This document shows, piece by piece, positions 22,160-33,063 of a stretch of 64,000 nt of DNA. The notes under the pieces are model-generated. The model ran no database searches and was not told where the DNA came from. It worked only from the letters and a program-made list of their open reading frames with translations. Each line of letters opens with the position of its first letter. Positions within the stretch are counted from its first letter, which is position 1. Source of the stretch: Apoderus coryli (Eukaryota; Arthropoda; Insecta; Coleoptera; Attelabidae). Location: assembly GCA_911728435.2 (NCBI GenBank), contig OU452212.1, positions 750,563 to 814,562 of the forward strand. The letters are read 5' to 3'. The position numbers and the translations under genes were made by a program.

Positions 22160-23910
22160 TGTGACAGAAATTCTTAAACTTAATCTTAAAGATAGAATTT
22201 TAATAATGTTGTACTTTACAGATCCCGTACAATGTTTCCAGTACCTACCCGGCGGCTAATGGTCCGGAAACATTTTTACTCGTATTATAAAAATGTATTT
22301 ACCGCTCTTATAACGTAAATTACACTAATAGAATACAATGGAAGATATTATTAATTTGCTTAGATTCAACTGTGTAGGTGTAAACATGCCTATACCTAAT
22401 AAACACATACATAAGTATCTACATATTGATTGACCCAAAATCGGACAAAATTACGGAGAAAGAAAATAATAAACGAACTATCAACCAAATAAAGTAGAAC
22501 GTCAGGTCACTTACTAATAGTCACTTTTGCACTACATAGCGAAATAATATTATATTTTTACTCTACTCTCTACTGTTTTACAGGGTGAGCCAAAATAGAT
22601 GCAAAGAAATATATTTTCGTTGTTGCCAAATTTCTATAGTTCTATAGACATGTAAAAAACACCAAAAATTATTTTGTAAAATTTTTCGAAAACGATTAGT
22701 GTTACAAGCACAGTTTAAATTGAAAAGTGTTTTGTATGCTCTATAACTTGGATCATTTAATTTTGAGTATATGCCTCGCCGAGTAGAAGCAGCAATAGCT
22801 TGTTACATTAATAGAAAAAAGTTGCCTGTAAATTGTAATTAAAACATTTTTTCAGTTAAACCAATGTGTTTCATTTCTGGAAGAGAATTCACAATATCCT
22901 TAACTTTTTTCGATCAGTTAATTCAAATTAATATTTAGAAGACAAAAAACTTGGTAAAATGTATTTTTAAATTTTTTCAAATAATGTTGAATACGAATCT
23001 GTATAAAAGTTATTCTCAGGTTTAATATTATTATATTTTAGCTGAACAACAATAAACTAACATAATGTACACATAAGAATAAAACTGGTTTTGAAATATG
23101 GAGCTAAGGTTGTTTAAAATTTAATTGTGTAATTATTGTAGAGATAGGTATATAACCAGGTAGATATAATAATACATATTTTACCAAGGTCCTTTTTCAA
23201 TAGTGTTTTGCAATACACTTGTATTATACTTTAATTTTAATTGTGTTGCAAAAGGTATATCGTCTAATCAAATAGTAATATGAAATGCAAATATAAAATT
23301 TGAAAACGCTGCCATTATCTAAAATCACAGAAATCAAAGCACTAGTCGCGCGGCAACGGGATAAAATAAGCATCATCGAGTTGAGGTATTCGGGAGATTT
23401 TTGACCAACTCTTTAAGAACACGTACAGGGTTCGACCGGTATATTTTTATTTATCCACTTATACAGGGTGAGCAAAGGAAGTCATGTATTTTAGCAAATT
23501 ATTTCACAGGAAGAGGACTATTAGAAAAAAAATGAAATAATCCAAAAAACTGGGAATACGGGGGTCGTTTCAAACAAAATATCAGGCCATGTATTTTAAT
23601 ATATCAAGGGTTTTAGCTCGTAACCCAGAATGTGTCAGGCATTCTCACTAGGCTCAAATTATTTCTCAGTATTCTGACTCTTTGCTTGCGAGGCGTCCTG
23701 CGCATTTCGTCGCACATGCCGCCATTATGGGTTAAAACGTCATAGACGTAGATAGATACCGTTCACTCCTGTGTTCAATATATAGTTCATTGTCGGCGTG
23801 TCCGAGATAAATAAATATTGTGTTTGTAATCTAATTCTGAGTTTTGTGCTTTTGATATAGTGTTCATGAGAATTAAAAGGATTTTATTTTTATTAACGTG
23901 TCTTGTGATT
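22160..23910. other. No gene; two lone TACAGGGTG transposon ends
   Basis: Sequences 'tacagggtgagcc' (22578) and 'tacagggtgagc' (23464) look like terminal repeats of the DD41D-type family found elsewhere in the window. Both are in the same orientation, so they are not two ends of one copy. No coding sequence is supported. Confidence 0.45.
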
Positions 23911-23916
23911 AATACA

Positions 23917-24022
23917 ATGAACAATCAGGGAGGATATGTGTGTGCAGCAGTACAGTTGTCCCAATAAGCGGTACACTTGCTCTAAACACTTTTTTCGCTT
24001 CCCCAAAGATCCTTTTAGTTGA
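23917..24022 (+). pseudogene. THAP-type zinc finger scrap
   Basis: The frame from ATG at 23917 reads GYVCAAVQ; after a frameshift the neighbouring frame gives RYTCSKHFFRFPKDPF. The combination C-x-A-x-Q followed by FFRFPKDP is the start of a THAP DNA-binding domain, found in P-element-type transposases and in host THAP proteins. No downstream Cys-His pair or exon is visible before a LINE 3' end begins at 24140. It could be a broken first exon of a host gene or a transposon relic. Confidence 0.4.
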
Positions 24023-24139
24023 GTAATAAGTAAAAATAAAGATGAATACTAGATAATTTTACGTTTATAACAACTATTTGTATAACCGTAAAGTTTATAT
24101 TACGAAATGACAGTATCTAATTACTATACGAGTGCGGGG

Positions 24140-24660
24140 AGACCTCACTGGAAAGCCGTCGAAGACTGCTAGCCGTTAAGTTTTTGCACAGTCTATTGCA
24201 TGGCTCAACAGACTGTGAGTATTTATTGTCTAAACTGAATTTTCTAATACCACGACAGGCTGGCAGGCTTAGGTTCACATTTTACGAGGATCCTTGTCGT
24301 ACCAACATAATGCTTCAGTCTCTTGTACACTATATTTGTGACGGTTTTAACAGAGTATCGCACTTGCTTGATATCAACCACAGCACGCTCGCGAATATTG
24401 TTGCCACAATGTCCGGCTTGTTTTGGTGAATTAGAGTAGATACCTACTTATTTGTAGTTTCTGTTATTATATTGAATTATGTTTTGATGGTTTATTCTGT
24501 TTTTTCTGTTCTCTTTTTTTAATTTTCATTCATTCATTTTTTGTATGAAAATATATTTTTTTTGTTCTTTATATGGACACGGATATAATGTGATTATGTT
24601 TCCTGTAATTGGGGTTGTACCCTGTTGGAAATAAAGAACTATTTATTTATTTATTATTTA
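24140..24660 (+). pseudogene. LINE ORF2 C-terminus plus 3' end
   Basis: The coding part (to 24429) reads TSLESRRRLLAVKFLHSLLH, LSKLNFLIPR and RTNIMLQSLVHYICDGFN, the C-terminal region of the same LINE clade as 36945-38545. A 3' untranslated region of about 225 bp follows and ends in AATAAAGAACTA and a repeated TATT tail (24635-24660). It is a 5'-truncated insertion. Confidence 0.8.
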
Positions 24661-24759
24661 TTTCTTTAATATGTTTTTAGACTAAATGCAAGTGAAACAT
24701 AAACACAGTGGTACAGAAATCACTATCTAAATTTACATAGAAATAGTTAATTTGAGAGG

Positions 24760-25610
24760 CAATCGACTAATGACGTTGTTTTTGAAAGCAATTCGACTCG
24801 TAATGACCATGTTTTTTACAAAATGAACAAACGATATCAGGTTTTAAAGTACCTTTGGTTCCTTGACGACTATTTATTTTTTCAAAACAAAAACGTTTGG
24901 CCTGACTACTGGTGCAATTACGCTTAAAATGTCCAGGTTGATGACAATTAAAACAGCGTCGTGTATCAGACTCGCTTTGGTCTTTAATATCAACTTAAAA
25001 ACCCCTTTGAAATCCTTTGTTATCGGCAATTTTTTCTAGTTTTGTTTTATTATAATTACTTAGAAGATTCAAAAGACCGCTGACTGAAACTATATTACTG
25101 TTAAACGCGGCTGTTTTTACATGAATATCTTTTATATCGCCAATAACTATTTCAAGTAAATGATTTTCAGATAGGCTAAAGCTTAGGGCTTTCAAAAGAG
25201 ATAACTTTTTTTCTGGCATACTCACAGTATGAAGCTGCATCGTTGCTGGTGTACAAACTCGCCCTTCGCAATTTTTCGTTGAGATTGCGCTTCGCCGGGT
25301 AAAGGCTGCACAACTCTATTCTCATCAAATCCCAGGTTCGCTGTGCAGGTTTCCATGTTGATAACCACTCCTTAGCTTCTCCAACTAAGCCACTTGAACC
25401 TCTAGCCAACAGTTCATTCCTTGACCAATGGAAAACTTGGGAAAGTTCTTCCAGCTCATCACACCATTTTGAAGCTCCTTCCTCGTTTTGAATCGGATCA
25501 AAAATCGGAATGTCTATTGAAGTAGATACCGCGCTATTGTTAAAGAATCTGTTAAGATTTTCGCGAATTCTTCCATATTCACACTCAAAATCAACAACTT
25601 CTCTATATTA
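24760..25610 (-). pseudogene. LTR-retroelement gag with two zinc knuckles
   Basis: On the minus strand the order is IPIFDPIQNEEGASKWCDEL, GEAKEWLSTWKPAQRTWD, ELCSLYPAKRNLNEKLRRAS, ALSFSLSENHLLEIVIGDIK, then CFNCHQPGHFKRNC and CSFCKKHGHYESNC (CCHC knuckles, about 24960-24800). This is a capsid-plus-nucleocapsid arrangement of a Ty3/gypsy-like or related LTR retrotransposon. At least one frameshift (near 25200) and a stop between capsid and knuckles break it. No protease, RT or LTR is adjacent. Confidence 0.78.
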
Positions 25611-26039
25611 ATTAATAAAACGTTTTTTTTTTTAACTTTGTATAATTCACGTCACAATCGTTTTACACACCTCTTTGTCACTTCTAGAGATATTCAAACT
25701 CACAACACTGGCGATTTGTAACAGTTATTATTTTAATTTACAACGGAGGATAGCTCGCGTCGCGACGACTTCAAACCTTGTGGTACTTTTAGTAGTTGAA
25801 TCCCACTTCTGATGTAAGAAAACAAAAAATTTTCAATAACAACTTTATATTTTCCAATAAACAAGAATCATTTAATAAAATCAGAATATAATATCAATTC
25901 AATTGGCATCCGTTCTATATGCCGGCCCAAGAATAAGTGTTCCTTTCTTTTTACCAAGAGTCCTTTCTTTCCTACTCTATCATCTATAAATCTACTATAA
26001 TATAAACACACAAAAATAAAACATGTAACTTCACTTAAT

Positions 26040-26406
26040 ATTATGGAAAAGATAACAAATAATTATTCCCAGCCTATAAACTAAAAATATTTCGTAGACA
26101 CGTCTGGTAATAAATTGTCTTTAAGAGTCACATGAACCGTTGACATGTTAAGGTATTCTAACATGTACATCTTTAGTTCCGAATCGAAAAGCATATATGG
26201 GACCTTTGGTGGATTATGACTGAGAGGTTTGGTGGACAGTAAGGTTTTAGATATTTTAAGAATTGTAAAAGTTTCTTTTCTTTTAGTTTTTAAGTTTCAT
26301 TTAATTTTTAGTTTATAGCTAAGAATGTTAAGCAATATTTTGTCTTGTAATTGGGTTGTACTTACCTGTTAGACAATAAAGTTCATTTAATTTCATTTCA
26401 TTTCAA
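26040..26406 (+). mobile_element. Probable LINE 3' untranslated end
   Basis: No coding motif is left, but the sequence ends 'gtaattgggttgtacttacc', 'gacaataaagttcatttaat' and a repeated ATTTC tail. It closely resembles the 3' end at 24600-24660 ('gtaattggggttgtaccctg', 'aataaag', short tandem tail). It is therefore likely another 5'-truncated copy of a related LINE. Confidence 0.5.
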
Positions 26407-26409
26407 AAT

Positions 26410-27500
26410 ATAAGTTAAATTTAGATTAAGTTAGGAAGCACTGCTTCAACTTTTGTAAAAATGTCTTTTTTAAATAATAAAGTCTTTATTATTATTAAAA
26501 ATCACACAATCATGTCAACATTTAACTGATAACACCACTCAAGGCTGTTTTTAATCACTATGACACAGCATAAATATTTCTGAAATTGACAGCGATATTA
26601 TTATGTACTTTACAAAAATAAAAATAGAGTACTGTGGTTAGAATCCGAAAACTATAATTATTTTTAGTCAGGACCTGACTTTTAACCCAAAATGGCGGCG
26701 TCATACGTCACAGTTTGAAATTGTTCAGTTCAAAATGCCAACGTGGACTGGGAATGCTGTACTTTTTATGCTGTGATAATACCTTATGGGTCAGGAAAAA
26801 TGATTTCGACTTTTACGCCAAGCCTAAAAATGACACTTTTATACTGTCAATCACGTCACAAAAATTAATACTTTTGAAAACAAAATACCTAATATTACAT
26901 GATACAGATATACAATCATTGTGCAATACAGAAACAATGCGAACACCTGCTCATGTGATATGTGTACCATTATGTGGTTTTTGATTTGCAATAAACATTC
27001 GAAATACCTGTTCAAACAGTTAATAAATAATACTGAGCAACAAATGGTACCATAAGTACACATAATATTCGCGAGTTGTTAGAGTAAGGATAGTGTATAC
27101 GTATTTCTTTCACCTATAATAACTGGATAGATATTACCTAGTTGGCCAGTTGACCTTTCAGCTGATATAGTTATGTATGGCTGTTAGTTGTTATACTATG
27201 CACTATTATGTAAATTTATTTACCGTGCAATTTTAGAAACGTAGGTACCTACATAAATGTAGCAATCTATTTTTGAAACATACAAAATGCATTATTTTTA
27301 TATTATAAAAGCGGCCAATAGACCAGTTGCAGTCCTCGGGGAAATAGTTCAACATTAAAAATATTCATAGATGAACCTTAAAAAACTAAAAATATCTGAA
27401 CATTTTTTTGAAAAATTAAATTGCCCACCGCTGCTTTCTCATTAGGTACTTTTGTTTAATTAAATTATCAATTTTCTACCAAGAAGACATTTTAATACAT
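26410..27500. other. No gene recognised
   Basis: The ORF at 26715-26984 (plus) shows no recognisable motif. There is a local 'aatggcggcgtcatacgtcac' block near 26690. Nothing else is supported. Confidence 0.45.
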
Positions 27501-27811
27501 TCTTCCAGTAAACACACATACGTTTTTTAAACGTAAAATCAACGTGTTACTGGTTGATTAAAAAAAAATAACCGTTTTATTTTAGTGCAAAATAACACCG
27601 TTTTAATTCAACGTTTTTAGTACGAACAATTCTGGCCAAAATCTAACTTAAGAAAACTTTTAGATTAATATGACGTTATTTTGAATGTTAAATTTATTAT
27701 ATTATAATACGTTTTTTTAACATACTTTCTAACATAATGTCTAACCATATTCAGCTATTCACACGTTTTTTTAACGTTTTAATAGTATATTAATATATAA
27801 CTTAATGTTAG

Positions 27812-28310
27812 ATTTAAGGAGCATATTGCTCATTTAAGATATGGTAGGTTATATAAGTCTAGTGTAGCAGAACATATGTTTGAAAATAATCACAGAGTAG
27901 ATTCTAGTAACTTAAGATTGTTGAAATCTGTTAGCAATTGGAAATTTTTGGACGCTTATGAAAGTTTGGAAATTATTAAGAATAATTCAAAAGCACTAAA
28001 CAAAGATAAGGGTCCAATCCCTAATAGTATTTTGTAAGTAATTAATATATGTTGACGTATGTACCGCCCTCTCATTGGTTGCGCGGCGACCAATCAGAGC
28101 GCGTATCTGTGGTATGTGAATAGTATATAAGCTGTAATATATTTAGTAGTAGTTTAGTTTTAATTTCTCCTGAGGATGCTAACATTGTTAGCGAAACGCG
28201 CGTCGAGATTTAAAAGAAGTGTTTTGGTGAAGTGGTAAAACGAGTGTCAGTTTAGTATATTAATAGGTCTAATAAAAGTTTATTATACCTTAAAACCACC
28301 GCATAATAAA
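27812..28310 (+). pseudogene. Penelope-like element: GIY-YIG C-terminus and 3' region
   Basis: The frame to 28036 reads FKEHIAHLRYGRLYKSSVAE, HMFENNHRV, LRLLKSVSNWKFLDAYESLE and ends at a stop. This is the C-terminal part of the GIY-YIG endonuclease of Penelope-like elements. The RT, connector and nuclease core are missing, consistent with 5' truncation. The 3' region includes a TATA-like 'tatataagc' (28125) and the hammerhead-like motif at 28166-28208, at the position where Penelope pLTR ribozymes are known. Confidence 0.8.
28166..28208 (+). ncRNA. Hammerhead-like motif in Penelope 3' region
   Basis: The sequence contains CTGAGGA (28170-28176), one extra T, a perfect hairpin GCTAAC-att-GTTAGC, then GAAA (28193-28196), CGCGCG and a GTC triplet (28202-28204). 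TCTC (28166-28169) pairs with GAGA (28205-28208) as stem I. This matches a minimal type I hammerhead apart from one nucleotide between CTGAGGA and stem II. Hammerhead motifs are known in Penelope-like elements. Cleavage activity is not established. Confidence 0.6.
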
Positions 28311-28339
28311 TGAATCTTAAGTAATAGAAATAATCCGAG

Positions 28340-28864
28340 TTGGAAATAAAATGCCGCATAGAGAATGCCCGCAACACATTCATGAAATTCAAACGTATTT
28401 TTACCAATGCGGACTTTAACCTGAACCTGAAAGTGAGATTCGCGAGGTGTTACATCTGGTCGGTGTTACTATACGGTGTTGAGAGCTGGACACTAAAAGT
28501 AGCCACAATGAATAGAATAGAAGCCTTTGAGATGTGGGTATATCGTAGAATACTAAAAATCCCAAGGACGGCCCGAGTGACCAACGAAAATGTCCTACGA
28601 GGAATAAACAAAGAACGTGAACTGCTGCTGACGATCAAAAAAAGAAAGACTGCATACCTAGGACATATAATGCGAAGCACGAAATACCAATTCCTACAAC
28701 TGGTTATCGAGGGAAAGATTGAAGGAAAGAGAGGAGCGGGAAGAAAGAAGATGTCATGGCTACGTAATATAAGACAATGGACGGGCTTGCGAACAGTGGA
28801 AAGCCTAATACATACAGCTAGAGACAGGATAGAGATGAATCGTGTGGTCGTAAACATTCACTAA
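28340..28864 (+). pseudogene. RTE-clade ORF C-terminal domain
   Basis: This 174-codon frame reads RCYIWSVLLYGVESWTLK, IEAFEMWVYRRILKIPR, TNENVLRGINKERELL, RKTAYLGHIMRS and IEGKIEGKRGAGRKKMSW. It is the conserved C-terminal domain after the RT of RTE elements, the part missing from the copy at 11482-13855. The frame is open to a natural stop, but the RT and endonuclease upstream are absent, so it is a 5'-truncated copy. It sits between the Penelope end and the ACGTTT-rich segment. Confidence 0.85.
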
Positions 28865-29514
28865 CGAATATGCATAAGAAGAGAAGAAGAATAGAAATAA
28901 AAAACGTCTTTTCCTAACGAAAATATAACAGTCATTATCTTTATGTTAAAATAACGTACTAAGCGGATCGCATGTTTGACGTTTATCAATACGGGATTTT
29001 AACGTTTCTCGAAACCAATAAAACGTGAAGGAACAAACCTTTTACTAGTGTGACTGTCACTGTCAGAACCAATACGATGGTTTCCCACCTTTTAAAAAAC
29101 GCCGATTTATTAACAGTGAGAAAAATTCTGCACTATACAAACTTTAAAAAATCCTTACAATATACGTCAATATTACGTTAATAAATGTATTGTTTTAAAA
29201 TACAAATATACGTTTATTCAATGTTCTTTAGAAACGTTGTTTAAAAATAAATATCTAACAATAAAATTCGTGTATCGTTTATTTTCTACGTGTATTCGAC
29301 GTATTCTGGAAACGTTTTAAAAATATTATCATCAACGAAGTTTTGACGTGTTTTGAACACCACACAAAGTTGTTATTTATTCACTAATATAAAACGTTTT
29401 TCTTTGCACGTTGTATGTAACGTTTAATACCGCGACATTTTTGAGTAGATTCTACGTAATAAAAACACGATTTTAATTAAACGTTATTAGTATATTTAAA
29501 CGTTTTTTTTACGT

Positions 29515-30040
29515 ATGTATTTCATAATTCCACTATTATTCAACATTTTCATAAATGACCTTCTACAATTGTTCACCTGTAGTGGGCTTGCCTATGCAGA
29601 TGATTTAAAGATCTTCAATACGATTATTGATGAGGATGATTGCACTACTCTTCAGCGTGACTTGATCCGCTTGTTTGATTGGTGTAGCGTTAATAGACTG
29701 CAACTTAATGTTTCTAAATGTAAAGTGGTGTCATATGCAAGACTGAAGAATGTGTTTTTGTTTGATTATCGCCTGAATGAGATATATCTGGAGAGGGTGG
29801 GTGAAATCAAGGATTTGGGTGTATTATTTGATTCCAGGCCCACCTTTATTCGTCATGTTGACACAATTGTCGCGAGTGCTAGTAAGATGTTGGTTATCAT
29901 TAGAAACTGTCAACAGTTCAATGATATTTATACCATGAAATTGCTATACTACGACGCCTTTGTCAGGTCAAAGTTGGAGTTTGTCTCATTTATTTGGAAT
30001 CCTTTGTACAATGTTCATGTATGTTCTGTGGAAAACTAAA
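29515..30040 (+). pseudogene. LINE reverse transcriptase fragment (YADD half)
   Basis: The frame reads PLLFNIFINDL, LAYADDLKIF (catalytic box, about 29587), RLQLNVSKCKVVSY, IKDLGVLFDSRP and FVRSKLEFVSFIWNPLYNV before a stop. It starts just after the position of the PQGS box and ends before the C-terminal region. It belongs to the same clade as the minus copies at 36945-38545 and 49560-51595. The catalytic aspartates are present but the ORF is only a fragment. Confidence 0.82.
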
Positions 30041-30445
30041 AAAGGTTCTCGTGTAAAATTATTAGTTACAAGATGCACTGCACTGAGACGGTGTCTTCCT
30101 TGTATTTTTGTCCCAATCATTATAATGTATGTACTGTATTGTTAGGTCAATACTTGTACCTACGCTACTGGTCCTAAAGAGATCCTGCATTAACATTTGA
30201 CGCGATAGCTGACCTCGCCAAACTATATGACGTTATACGGTTTTACTCACTCACGTTTTATTAAAAATACTTCGAGGATTAACCATACATACCTACGTAC
30301 ATACTTATAAACATAGCTGTATTTATTTACTCTCAGTGTAATAAAACATCTCTTCCCTCCATCATAGAACATTATCTGCTTTGTCCATTTATGGGAATAT
30401 TTTTGCATTATTCTATGGTGTCCGGTAAAAGATAAATTCCCTATA
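30041..30445. other. No gene recognised
   Basis: This short spacer lies between the LINE fragment and the DD41D end. The minus ORF at 30247-30534 has no motif and overlaps a transposon terminus. Confidence 0.45.
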
Positions 30446-31337
30446 CAGGGTGATTCATTATGTTGCAAAAAACGAAAACTAGATATTCCTGAAAACAATT
30501 CATGCATTTTTTGCCATTGAATCCATGTCCGCAAATGGTTCGTTATCGAGGTACCGATTTTGTCAAAATTTTACATGCATTTTGGAACTGATATTCTAAA
30601 ATAATTAATTATTTTGGCTTTCATTATTTACTGTTCATTGGCGTAGATATAGGAGGCATTTGGGTAAATTTTACACATAAATTAATTAAAGACAGCTTTG
30701 ACAAGCTTCATTATTTTATATTATTAATTTTTTAAAAAGAGCAACTTAAGCTACAAAAAAGTTAATTACGTCGATGTTGTGGTTTCTACCATTTTTATGG
30801 AAACTGATAAATTGCAAGTTAATGGTAGATTTAAATCAAAATAACGTTTACCAGAAAACAAAATGAAAAATCGAAGTTCCGTGGAAGCGATTTAATAATA
30901 ACAAATTACTTAACAACAAATTTTAAGGCCTATCAGTACAATTAAAAATTTAACAATTAAAAAACTAAACTCGAAATTAAAATAGGAAAATTCTAAGCAA
31001 CTCTTCAAATTGCTCTCCATTAACAGTACTGCACATTCTACATATTTCAACTAATGAATTTGTAGCTCTAATAAGGATATCATGTTGGTTTCTTATTTCC
31101 CTAGCAGCTTCATGAACTCTCTCCAGTAGTTGGTTTTCATTTATAATTGGTACACTGTAAACCAATTGTTTCATGTACCCCCATAAAAAGCAGTCGAGAG
31201 GATTCCGATCCGGTGATCTTGGAGGCCACTCAATGCGACCTCCCAAACCAATCCAATTGTTTCCAAACAGTTGATTTAAAACTTCTGATACTTGTCTACC
31301 AGGATGCGCAGGGGCTCCGTCATGTTGATAGCCCATC
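30446..31337 (-). pseudogene. DD41D transposon, 3' half
   Basis: The terminus CAGGGTGATTCATTATG starts at 30446 next to TA. Inside, the minus strand (31336-30977) encodes QHDGAPAHPGRQ, NWIGLGGRIEWPPRSPD and RNPLDCFLWGYMKQLVYSV. Between the second (D of QHDG) and third (D of PLDC) catalytic aspartates are 41 residues, which defines the DD41D type. The N-terminal half is missing; at about 31340 a Jockey fragment takes over. The terminal 440 bp are repeated at 42317-42830. Confidence 0.85.
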
Positions 31338-31344
31338 CATCAAA

Positions 31345-31999
31345 TCTACTCCGCCCATATGGTAATTGTATTCTCTGATGATGTTAGGACAGTATTCAAG
31401 ATATTCTTGGTTTTTTTTGGTCGAATCGAGTAGCTTTGAATTGTTTCTTCCAGAGCACTCAAACTACAACTTTTTTTATCTCTTGTATTTATAAAAATTT
31501 GGATCTTGAATGATTGTTTCCTGCGGCTTATCAGATGCCTTGTTAGCTGGTTCTTCTTGTGTGTAGGTCGATGAAACTGTTTGAAACCTACTCCGTTCAG
31601 CTCCAACCAGTTCCATTTCAGCTCAGGTCAAGAGATGCGTGACGACTCTATCCGGCCACACAGAGCTCTATCATGAGTTGATGTTTGACCAGGTTTTTAC
31701 TCCTGTCACATGATCTTCAGGTTCTTGTAGGTCCTTTCTGTTGATCAGGGTTGTAGTTAAATGCGTTCCTGATGTGAAGAAGTTGGTTTTGATGGCGATG
31801 ATACGTTCTTGGATTGTTGGAACTTCCAAGTCAAGATGTAGAGTTGCGTTACTGTCGAACCATGGGGTGTCCGCGCAGGTGCCAAGTATTTTGTTTTCAA
31901 AGGCTTGAATTTTTCGGGTGTAAATTTTGGCAGCGTACCCCAGCTACTACACCCGTATGTCAGGATTGGTCTCACTATTTCTTCTAACAACATTGCCAA
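31345..31999 (-). pseudogene. Jockey-clade LINE ORF2 C-terminus
   Basis: The minus strand from 31999 reads EEIVRPILTYGCSSWGTLPK, then in a shifted frame LGTCADTPWFDSNATLHLDL and VPTIQERIIAIKTNFF. These are the C-terminal blocks of Jockey ORF2 (RPIlTYG..vWG; PWF..N..LH.DL..PTI...I). At least one frameshift is present. It is a 3' fragment joined directly to the truncated DD41D element. Confidence 0.75.
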
Positions 32000-32125
32000 A
32001 TTTCAAGGAAATCGGAGATATTTGACTTAATTAAAAAAAACAGTTATTTACAAAAAAACTTTAACACTTTGCATTTCCGGACGTACGTTTATGGGATTTT
32101 TTAATTGCAACTCAATTTGTCTATA

Positions 32126-32221
32126 CAGGGTGGCCCATTAGTGTGTGGGCGGAAGATATCTCAAGATCTATAAGCGATAGACAAAAAAATCCTTCCGCCC
32201 ACACACTAATGGGCCACCCTG
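32126..32221. mobile_element. 96-bp MITE with 30-bp perfect inverted repeats
   Basis: The element starts CAGGGTGGCCCATTAGTG after TA (32124-32125) and ends with its exact inverted complement before TA (32222-32223). The inverted repeats are 30 bp and perfect, separated by a 36-bp centre that includes an imperfect 'agatatct' palindrome. The TA duplication and the CAGGGTG end indicate the same IS630/Tc1/mariner-type family as the DD41D elements. It has no coding capacity. Confidence 0.93.
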
Positions 32222-32229
32222 TATAATAA

Positions 32230-32780
32230 TTAGACTTTAATTAGATTTATATTTATTAAACTTCCTTGTCATAAAAAACACAAAACAAAAATGGGACCAG
32301 ACCCTATTTGGTCCGGTAGCTGAGCAAAGCAGTAACTTGTAGTAGGTGTATATATTTTGCTCTCATAAAATTCATTATTACTTTTATATTTTTATACACA
32401 CTTTTTTGTCCCGTATAAGTTTAAATTTAATAGGTAGTTAACGCGACTGTTATTATAAACAGTGATTCATGTGGATGCCCATGAAAACTGACCATGATGC
32501 AAAAATATAAAGTAAACTCTATAATTATGGATACAATTATATTTAAAATTTAACCAGTTGTCCAGCCGGATTAGGCTGGTATAATTTCGCGATGTGTGGG
32601 CTCGTTTTTTCCTGATAATTTTTTACTAAATATAGTAACCAATCAAATTACTTAATTTTAAGTCATGTGTCAAATTTCATCCAATCATCTCTGGATTACA
32701 GCGATAATACCCTACATGTGGACAGTACAGTTAACGAGATTTGACTCAAAAGATGAAACGACGTAGTCTATAGTATACTA
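32230..32780. other. No gene recognised
   Basis: This is an AT-rich spacer. No coding region or repeat is supported. Confidence 0.5.
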
Positions 32781-32784
32781 TATC

Positions 32785-33063
32785 TGGTTTTAGTTATTCT
32801 GGTTGGCGATTCAACATGCATGGCGATACCAAAAGATTCAAATACAGATTGAAGAGATTCTTGAGCAGCACACACACTGGAGAAATCTATGTTAAAGTCA
32901 CCACACAAAATCAATTTACTATTTACAGGAAGAGACTCAAGCAAGCTTAGTAATTTTTAAAGGAACGCGCCTATGTCAGCGTCAGGTGTTCTGTAAATGC
33001 AAACAATATCGAGGTCGTATTTGTTGTTGTAGACAATAGAAAATTCAAACAGTCTTTCAGATA
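32785..33063 (-). pseudogene. LINE endonuclease domain fragment
   Basis: The minus strand reads IVCIYRTPDADIGAF, a stop, then LLSLLESLPVNSKLILCGDF and FGIAMHVESPTRITKT. These are middle blocks of the apurinic-type endonuclease of CR1-group LINEs (viYRpP...; GDFNi; TRiT). It lies head-to-tail directly downstream of the 3' end of the CR1-type copy at 33064, but corresponds to an upstream part of such an element, so it is from a second copy. Confidence 0.75.

Larger units (their letters stand above)
27506..29518. mobile_element. ACGTTT-rich DNA element, disrupted by PLE and RTE sequence
   Basis: The left end 'cagtaaacacacatacg' (27506) is the inverted counterpart of 'cgtatatatgtttactg' at 39483-39499. 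From it to about 27805, and again from 28885 to 29518, the sequence is dense in AACGTTTT/ACGTTTAA motifs in both orientations, like subterminal repeats of a non-autonomous DNA transposon. The two segments flank a Penelope 3' end and an RTE fragment, so these appear inserted. The right end breaks at 'acgtatgt' (29518) where a LINE fragment begins. No transposase is seen. Classification is unknown. Confidence 0.55.

Noticed and set aside
26715..26984. 89-codon ORF as a small host gene
   Set aside because: No motif, no supporting context and AT-rich composition like the surrounding spacer.
28450..28857. 135-codon minus-strand ORF
   Set aside because: It is the antisense shadow of the RTE C-terminal domain on plus.
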